Shown: positions 58,571 to 64,000 of the stretch, piece after piece | How the letters are laid out: the number at the start of each line of letters is the position of its first letter | Position numbering within the stretch: position 1 is the stretch's first letter | Assembly: GCF_003853705.1 (NCBI RefSeq) | Contig: NZ_QTQI01000001.1 | Location: 186,001-250,000 of the forward strand | Direction: 5' to 3' | Origin: Burkholderia sp. Bp8992 | GTDB lineage: Bacteria; Pseudomonadota; Gammaproteobacteria; Burkholderiales; Burkholderiaceae | Length of the DNA stretch: 64,000 bases | Program-made: the position numbers and the translations under genes | Notes under the pieces: generated by a model | Told to the model about the DNA's origin: nothing | What the model saw: only the letters and a program-made list of their open reading frames with translations | Databases searched by the model: none

Positions 58571-61032
58571 ATCGCGATCTGGCGGAACACGCCGTCCTGA
58601 ATCTCGCCACGGCCGATGCCGCCGTGGCCCACCCGGGCGACGCCGCCGCGCTGCACCGCGCGGTGCCGGCCGAGCGCGCCAGCGCGCGGCAGCCGTCCCG
58701 CGCGCTGCGCGTGGCGATCGTCCACGACTGGCTCGTCACCTATGCGGGCGCCGAGCGCGTGCTCGAACAGATCGTCGCGTGCTTTCCCGACGCCGATTTG
58801 TTCAGCCTCGTCGATTTCCTCGACGACCGCGCGTTCGTGCGCGGCAAGCCGGTGACGACGTCGTTCATCCAGAAGCTGCCGTTCGCGCGCACCAAATACC
58901 GCAGCTACCTGCCGCTGATGCCGCTCGCGATCGAGCAGCTCGACGTGTCCGAGTACGACCTCGTGATCTCGAGCAGCCACGCGGTCGCGAAGGGCGTACT
59001 GACGGGGCCGGACCAGGTGCACATCAGCTACGTGCATTCGCCGATCCGCTATGCGTGGGACCTGCAGCACCAGTATCTGGAACAGTCGAACCTCACGCAC
59101 GGGCCGAAATCGCTGCTCGCGCGGATGATCCTGCATTACATCCGCAACTGGGACACGCGCACCGCGAACGCGGTGGACGGCTTCGTTGCCAACTCCGCGT
59201 TCATCGCGCGGCGCATCAAGAAGGTCTACCACCGCGACGCGGCGGTGATCTTCCCGCCGGTCGACGTCGACGCATTTTCGCTGAACGCCGAGAAGGACGA
59301 TTTCTACCTGACCGCGTCGCGGATGGTGCCGTACAAGAAGATCGACCTGATCGTCGAAGCCTTCTCGCGCACGCCCGAGCGCAAGCTCGTCGTGATCGGC
59401 GACGGCCCGGAGATGCAGAAGATCCGCGCGAAGGCCGGCCCGAACGTCGAGATCATGGGCTACCAGCCGTTCGCGGTGCTGCACGACCGGATGCGGCGCG
59501 CGAAGGCGTTCGTGTTTGCGGCCGAGGAGGATTTCGGGATCTCGGTCGTCGAGGCGCAGGCGTGCGGCACGCCGGTGATCGCGTACGGCAAGGGCGGCGC
59601 GCTCGAAACCGTGCTCGACCCGCAATCGGACCTGAACCCGACCGGGCTGTTCTTCGACGAACAGACGCCGCACGCGATCGTCGCGGCCGTCGACGATTTC
59701 GAGCGCGCGCCGCAGCGCTTCACGCCGGCCGCCTGCCGCACGAACGCGGAGCGGTTTTCCGCCGATACGTTCCGGCGGCGCTTCCTCGACTATGTAGAGG
59801 AAGCGCTGCCCGGCTCGACGGCGCAGCGCGGCACGGCGATCGCGCCGATGCCGGCCGCGCGCGGCCCGGCGACGCTCGTGCTCGACCAGAGCGGCGTGCT
59901 CGGCGGCGCCGAGCTGTCGCTGCTCGAGATCATGAAGCACATGCGCGCGAACGCCGACGTGCTGCTGTTCGACGACGGCCCGTTCCGCGCGGCGCTCGAC
60001 GAGATCGGCGCGCGCGTCGACGTGGTCGACCAGGGTGCGCTCGCGGGCGTGCGCAAGCAGGGCGGCGTGTCGCTCGGCGCGGTGAAGCAGATCGTGCGGC
60101 TGGTGCGCGATGTCGCGCGCCGCGCACGCCGTGCCGAAGTAATCTACGCGAACACGCAGCGCGCGATGGTGGTCGCCGCGCTGGCCGGACGGCTCGCGCG
60201 CAAGCCGGTGGTCTGGCACCTGCGCGACATCGTCAGCACCGACCATTTCGGCAGCAAGCAGTTGCTGGCGATTAAGTACTGCTCGCGGCTCGGCGTCACG
60301 CGCGTGATCGCGAACTCCGACGCATCCGCGCAGGCGTTCCGCACGCTGACGGGCTTCACGCCGCAGCACGTCGACGTCGTGTTCAACGGGATTTCGGCCG
60401 AGCCGTTCGACGCGCTGGAAGGCGTCAGCCAGGCCGCGCTGCGCACGCGCCTCGGGTTGCCCGAGAACGCATGGCTCGTCGGTTCGTTCAGCCGGCTCGC
60501 GCGCTGGAAGGGGCAGCACGTGCTGCTGGAAGCCGCCGCACGGCATCCCGACATGCACGTGGTGCTGGTCGGCGCGCCGTTGTTCGGCGAGGACGAATAC
60601 GCGGCGCAGCTGCACGAATACGTCGCGCGGCACGGGATGGACGAGCGCGTGCATTTCCTCGGCTTCCAGCGCGACGTGGCCGCCTGCATGACGGCGGTCG
60701 ACGTCGTCGCGCATACGTCGATCACGCCGGAGCCGTTCGGGCGCGTGATCGTCGAAGGGATGCTCGCGCGCCGGCCGGTCGTCGCGGCCCGCGCGGGCGG
60801 CGTCGTCGAGATCATCGAGGACGGCGACAACGGGCTGCTCTGCGAGCCGGGCGACGCGACCGCGCTGGCCGGCGCGCTCGACAGGCTGAAGCGTGACGGT
60901 GCGCTGCGCGCGCGGCTCGTCGCGAGCGGACGCGCGACGGCGGTGCGCCGGTTCGGCACCGAGACCTATGTGGAGCGCGTCGAGAAGATCCTCTCGGATA
61001 CGGCGAAAGCCGCGAAGGCGAAGAAGCGGTAG
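58567..61032 (+). CDS. bceR: Bifunctional glycosyltransferase with two GT4-like domains (bce-II)
   Basis: An 821-residue fusion of two GT-B domains. Domain 1 (~45-415) starts VAIVHDWLVTYAGAERVLEQ and ends in its nucleotide-sugar site EEDFGISVVEAQACGTPVIAYGKGG, seen here as FGISVVEAQACGTPVIAYG. Domain 2 (~437-810) starts LDQSGVLGGAELSLLEIM and has EPFGRVIVEGMLARRPVVAA. Each has a Glu-x7-Glu-type donor motif, so it may add two sugars in order. It is translationally coupled to bceQ (ATGA overlap). The donor and acceptor sugars cannot be read from sequence. Confidence 0.9.
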   Translation: MNRDLAEHAVLNLATADAAVAHPGDAAALHRAVPAERASARQPSRALRVAIVHDWLVTYAGAERVLEQIVACFPDADLFSLVDFLDDRAFVRGKPVTTSFIQKLPFARTKYRSYLPLMPLAIEQLDVSEYDLVISSSHAVAKGVLTGPDQVHISYVHSPIRYAWDLQHQYLEQSNLTHGPKSLLARMILHYIRNWDTRTANAVDGFVANSAFIARRIKKVYHRDAAVIFPPVDVDAFSLNAEKDDFYLTASRMVPYKKIDLIVEAFSRTPERKLVVIGDGPEMQKIRAKAGPNVEIMGYQPFAVLHDRMRRAKAFVFAAEEDFGISVVEAQACGTPVIAYGKGGALETVLDPQSDLNPTGLFFDEQTPHAIVAAVDDFERAPQRFTPAACRTNAERFSADTFRRRFLDYVEEALPGSTAQRGTAIAPMPAARGPATLVLDQSGVLGGAELSLLEIMKHMRANADVLLFDDGPFRAALDEIGARVDVVDQGALAGVRKQGGVSLGAVKQIVRLVRDVARRARRAEVIYANTQRAMVVAALAGRLARKPVVWHLRDIVSTDHFGSKQLLAIKYCSRLGVTRVIANSDASAQAFRTLTGFTPQHVDVVFNGISAEPFDALEGVSQAALRTRLGLPENAWLVGSFSRLARWKGQHVLLEAAARHPDMHVVLVGAPLFGEDEYAAQLHEYVARHGMDERVHFLGFQRDVAACMTAVDVVAHTSITPEPFGRVIVEGMLARRPVVAARAGGVVEIIEDGDNGLLCEPGDATALAGALDRLKRDGALRARLVASGRATAVRRFGTETYVERVEKILSDTAKAAKAKKR

Positions 61033-61340
61033 CCGCAGCCGGCGTGCGCCGGCGGGAAACGGGCCCTCATGCGGCGTTGCGCTGCGTGGGGGCTTTGCTT
61101 TTCGGGGAGTCTGGTTCGGCGGACGCGTGGCGGGCGGGGGGCTTGCGAGGTGCGGGAGGGGGCGGGGTGCGAGATCGTCTGATCGCGTTTCGATGGCGAT
61201 CGTGAAGCGGCAACCCGCGCGGGGGCAGTCGCGTGGCGGAAACCGGCCGTGGACGGCCCAACACGTGCCGTGGCGCGGCCGGACGGCAGCGGGCTGCCCA
61301 TCCCCGTGCCATCCGGCATGCAACCGCGTGCCGGCCATGC
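61033..61340. other. Intergenic region between convergent bceR and bceS
   Basis: About 310 bases without a credible gene. A GCCGGCG-TG-CGCCGGC palindrome lies ~10 bases past the bceR stop, and G-rich runs follow. It may hold a weak terminator for bceR. Confidence 0.45.
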
Positions 61341-61377
61341 AAAAGCCCCCGCACGGCGACACGCCGCACGGGGGCTT
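61341..61377 (-). terminator. Terminator of bceS
   Basis: On the minus strand a long stem of two blocks (GCCCCCG/CGGGGGC and CGGCG/CGCCG, separated by a CA/CA mismatch) ends in TTTT. It lies 20 bases past the bceS stop. Confidence 0.7.
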
Positions 61378-61396
61378 CGACATCCTGCCAACCGCG

Positions 61397-62575
61397 TCAG
61401 GCGGCCTGTTCGGGCGCCGGCGCGACGACGCGGGCCGGGCGCGTCGGCTTGAAGCTGGCCGACCACATCATCGCCGGCCGTTCGAACATCCGGTAGAACA
61501 GGTACGCGACCGGGATCGCGACGGCCATGAACGCGAACGACGGCCAGATCGACAGTTGCAGTTCGGAGTGGAACAGCACCGAGCCGAGGCAGACGAACAG
61601 CGGCAGGTGGACGAGGTACAGCGAGTAGCTGAAGTCGCCGAACCAGCTCAGCACGCGCAGCGGCGGCGTCGGGCGCGGCGGGCGGGCGAGCGCGCGGTAC
61701 AGGAAGCACGCGAAGCCGGCCGACCACAGCTGGAATGCACCGTACTGGCCGAAATGGAACGCGCCGCAGCCGGCGGCCAGCAGCACGGCGGCCGCCACGT
61801 ACCACGCACGCGACGGCACGGGGGCGGCCGCGCCGCGCGCCTGCTGCGCACGCACGTCGGCGATCCACGCGCCGATCGTCCAGGACAGCCAGTACGACGT
61901 AAAGAACTGCAGGTCGTGTCGTTCGAGCAACCATGCCGACGCGACGTTGACGATCGCAATCGCGGCCACGACGGCCGGCATGCCGATGCGTCGGCGCAGC
62001 GCGAACAGCAGCGGGTAGATCGCGTAGAACTGCACCTCGAGCGACAGCGTCCACAGCGCGCCGTTCGACCCGTATGTATAGCCGGCCACGCCTTGGAGCG
62101 AGAACAGGTTCACGAGGAACGCGAGGACGCCGACGTCGCGGATCTTGTGGCTGACGGGCTCGATCTGCAGGCTGACGGAGTCGAGCGCGAGCGTGAACAG
62201 CAGCGCGGCGAGCAGCACCGGGTAGATGCGCGCGAACCGGCGTATCCAGAAGTTCGGCGCGTCGAGCCGGTACGCGGGGTTGGCCGCGAGCTTGAGCGCC
62301 GCGTTGCGATGGATGCAGTAGCCGCTGATCACGAAGAAGATCGGCACGCCGGCGGAGCCCCACGCGAACGGGAAGGTCAGGTAGCCGGCGATCACGCCCG
62401 GGTTCAGGGCATGGCCGTAAGCCTGATGGAAGCTCTGCATGCCGACCCAGACGACCTGCCGGCAGTGGAAGTAGGCGACGAGCAGCGCCGCGAAGCCGCG
62501 CATCGCGTCGATCACGTGTTCCTTGTGATCGGCGGCCGGCGGCGCGGTCAGAGACGATCCGCTGAAAGCTTGCAT
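61397..62575 (-). CDS. bceS: Acyltransferase 3 family membrane protein (bce-II)
   Basis: A 392-residue membrane acyltransferase with about ten helices, second of its type in the cluster. The start AMRGFAALLVAYFHCRQVVW holds the conserved Arg and His, and GSAGVPIFFVISGYCIHRNAAL and FARIYPVLLAALLF follow. It probably adds O-acetyl groups to cepacian. AAGGAA precedes the ATG by about 12 bases, rather far. It runs opposite to bceP-Q-R and bceT. Confidence 0.86.
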   Translation of the reverse strand: MQAFSGSSLTAPPAADHKEHVIDAMRGFAALLVAYFHCRQVVWVGMQSFHQAYGHALNPGVIAGYLTFPFAWGSAGVPIFFVISGYCIHRNAALKLAANPAYRLDAPNFWIRRFARIYPVLLAALLFTLALDSVSLQIEPVSHKIRDVGVLAFLVNLFSLQGVAGYTYGSNGALWTLSLEVQFYAIYPLLFALRRRIGMPAVVAAIAIVNVASAWLLERHDLQFFTSYWLSWTIGAWIADVRAQQARGAAAPVPSRAWYVAAAVLLAAGCGAFHFGQYGAFQLWSAGFACFLYRALARPPRPTPPLRVLSWFGDFSYSLYLVHLPLFVCLGSVLFHSELQLSIWPSFAFMAVAIPVAYLFYRMFERPAMMWSASFKPTRPARVVAPAPEQAA

Positions 62576-62792
62576 GCGATTCGATTCCTTGCGACGGATG
62601 GAGGGGAAGTTTCATCCAATCGTAATGCGCAAGAATTCGATCAATGAATAAAAAAATCTCGCCCGGAAATAACGGTATTCCACATGATGGTTGTGTCGCG
62701 GTCTGAAAGCGGTTCCGCCGGCGCTTCAATTATTTGCCGATTTTTTTCTGATAGTTTGAAGCTCCAGTTGATTGATGCAAAGGAGCGGCAAG
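62576..62792. promoter_or_regulatory. AT-rich divergent region between bceS and the 47-aa ORF
   Basis: 217 bases, AT-rich, including a weak dyad GGAAATA-ACGG-TATTCC (62665-62681). It must contain the bceS promoter and probably that of the small ORF; no convincing -35/-10 pair was found. Confidence 0.4.
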
Positions 62793-62936
62793 ATGGACAT
62801 GCATTGGATCGCGAGCGCAGCAGTACTGCTGGTCATGGCCGTGTTGTCGGCGTACCGCGAGGCGCTGAAGAACGAACCGATTCGCCCGGGTCTCGAACGG
62901 GGCGGCGTGCCCTATATCGAGGAATTCGAATCGTAA
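62793..62936 (+). CDS. Small (47-aa) membrane protein in the bce-II cluster
   Basis: An ATG-to-TAA ORF of 47 codons with AAGGAG nine bases upstream. It encodes a short N terminus, one hydrophobic helix (~5-20, WIASAAVLLVMAVLSAYR) and an acidic/basic tail (NEPIRPGLERGG...YIEEFES). The codon use is GC-rich at third positions like its neighbours, although it lies in AT-rich DNA. It resembles no family I know. Its position between bceS and bceT suggests co-expression with bceT or a regulatory or assembly role in exopolysaccharide synthesis. Confidence 0.65.
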   Translation: MDMHWIASAAVLLVMAVLSAYREALKNEPIRPGLERGGVPYIEEFES

Positions 62937-63165
62937 GAATTTGTATCCGGAAAATCGGTAATTTGTTTCTGCCTCGGCACTCGGTCCGGCAATATCGACC
63001 GAATGGAAGGGATTATATTTTTTTCGGAATAATTGGGCAATCGTCCATATCGATAATGAGCGGAGTGGAATTGGCAGTACCGTCGATTCTCGATATGCCG
63101 TTCGGAACACAATCGCGCCGGGTCGCTGGTCGACGCGGCGCAGTCAACGCAATCAGGATGCGAAC
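62937..63165. promoter_or_regulatory. AT-rich leader between the 47-aa ORF and bceT
   Basis: 229 bases, AT-rich, with a TATATT -10-like box at 63014-63019 lacking a good -35. It may hold a bceT promoter; nothing else is recognised. Confidence 0.35.
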
Positions 63166-64000
63166 ATGTTGAAAGTCACCAAGGCCGTGTTCCCCGTTGC
63201 CGGACTCGGCACGCGGTTCCTCCCGGCAACGAAGGCGAGCCCGAAGGAGATGTTGCCCGTCGTCGACAAGCCGCTGATTCAGTACGCGGTCGAGGAAGCG
63301 ATCAACGCCGGTATCACCGAGATGATCTTCGTCACCGGGCGCAGCAAGCGCGCGATCGAGGATCACTTCGACAAGTCGTACGAGATCGAGGCCGAACTCG
63401 AGGCGCGCGGCAAGGAAAAGCTGCTGGAACTCGTGCGCGGCATCAAGCCGAGCAACGTCAACTGCTTCTACGTGCGCCAGCCGGAAGCGCTCGGCCTCGG
63501 CCATGCGGTGCTGTGCGCGGAGAAGCTCGTGCACGGCGAGCCGTTCGCGGTGATCCTCGCCGACGACCTGTTGCACGGCGAACAGCCGGTGCTCAAGCAG
63601 CTCGTCGACGTGTTCGACCACTATCACAGCTCGGTGATCGGCGTCGAGACGATCGCGCGCGAGGACAGCCGCTCGTACGGCGTCGTCGAAGGCCGCGAAT
63701 GGGAAGAGGACGTCATCAAGCTGTCGGGCATCATCGAGAAGCCCGCGCCCGAGGATGCGCCGTCGAATCTCGGCGTGGTCGGCCGCTACGTGTTCATGCC
63801 GACGATCTTCGATCATCTGCGCAAGCTCAAGCCGGGCGCCGGCGGCGAGCTGCAGCTGACCGATGCGGTCCAGTCGCTGCTCGCGAACGAGCAGGTGCTC
63901 GCGTATCGCTACTTCGGCACGCGCTTCGACTGCGGCAGCAAGATCGGCTATCTCAAGGCAACTGTCGAACTCGCGCTCCAGCATCCGGAAGTGGCCCGCG
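63166..64000 (+). CDS. bceT: UTP-glucose-1-phosphate uridylyltransferase (3' end missing)
   Basis: The first 278 codons of a UDP-glucose pyrophosphorylase, running off the right edge. [30 protein letters not shown], visible from [20 protein letters not shown], is the GalU nucleotide-binding motif; ILADDLL gives the metal-binding Asp and [14 protein letters not shown] and [17 protein letters not shown] the sugar site. It makes UDP-glucose, precursor of UDP-glucuronic acid and UDP-galactose in cepacian. AGGA lies seven bases before the ATG. Synteny supports bceT, although by family it is a galU. Confidence 0.93.
   Translation, partial: MLKVTKAVFPVAGLGTRFLPATKASPKEMLPVVDKPLIQYAVEEAINAGITEMIFVTGRSKRAIEDHFDKSYEIEAELEARGKEKLLELVRGIKPSNVNCFYVRQPEALGLGHAVLCAEKLVHGEPFAVILADDLLHGEQPVLKQLVDVFDHYHSSVIGVETIAREDSRSYGVVEGREWEEDVIKLSGIIEKPAPEDAPSNLGVVGRYVFMPTIFDHLRKLKPGAGGELQLTDAVQSLLANEQVLAYRYFGTRFDCGSKIGYLKATVELALQHPEVAR

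Noticed and set aside
58324-61383. 1019-codon open frame opposite bceR
   Set aside because: Antisense shadow of the glycosyltransferase; composition is arginine/valine-rich with no motifs.

Overview
The window reads as a stretch of the second chromosome of a Burkholderia cepacia complex (Bcc) bacterium. Coding sequence is dense and very GC-rich, and the gene order matches that replicon as I remember it: acnA, mdh, sdhCDABE and gltA, then leuCDB-asd, fimV-truA-trpF-trpB-methyltransferase-trpA-accD-folC, cvpA-purF-metZ, and finally the bce-II exopolysaccharide (cepacian) cluster. The organism is inferred from gene content and synteny only; no rRNA is present. I found no tRNA, rRNA, CRISPR array, prophage or insertion sequence.

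Bases 1-8,200 are accessory: the end of a polyamine-type ABC importer (binding protein and two permeases), an MFS exporter, a secreted sedolisin protease, and an ArsR/SRPBCC/DUF1801 operon with a perfect dyad at its promoter. Bases 8,200-21,770 carry central carbon metabolism. On the minus strand these are malate dehydrogenase, a CitE-like lyase, an MliC-like secreted protein, PrpD and aconitase A. On the plus strand they are a GntR regulator followed by sdhCDAB-sdhE-gltA. A 16-bp perfect palindrome lies between gntR and mdh.

Bases 21,770-30,620 are again accessory: an AraC regulator, a VOC protein, a DUF1479 oxygenase-like protein, a dimethylargininase/Lrp/amino-acid permease cluster, a glutathione transferase beside the stump of a LysR gene, and a tandem pair of Tat-exported proteins of unrecognised family. 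Bases 30,850-51,250 are biosynthetic and housekeeping: leucine (leuC, an entericidin-like lipoprotein, leuD, leuB), aspartate-semialdehyde dehydrogenase, an orphan flagellar hook gene, fimV, truA, the trp genes with an embedded orphan DNA methyltransferase, accD, folC, a SPOR protein, cvpA, purF and metZ. Two RNA-level controls look likely here: a Thr/Ile/Lys-rich, apparently leaderless leader peptide before asd, and a SAM-II-like riboswitch plus intrinsic terminator before metZ.

Bases 51,280-64,000 are the bce-II cluster. bceO-bceN-bceM (acyltransferase, GDP-mannose dehydratase, reductase) run leftward. bceP-bceQ-bceR (secreted propeller-like protein, Wzx flippase, double glycosyltransferase) run rightward. 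bceS (acyltransferase) runs leftward. An overlooked 47-residue membrane ORF and then bceT (UDP-glucose pyrophosphorylase, cut by the window edge) follow. Together they supply GDP-rhamnose and UDP-glucose, add sugars and acetyl groups, and export the repeat unit.
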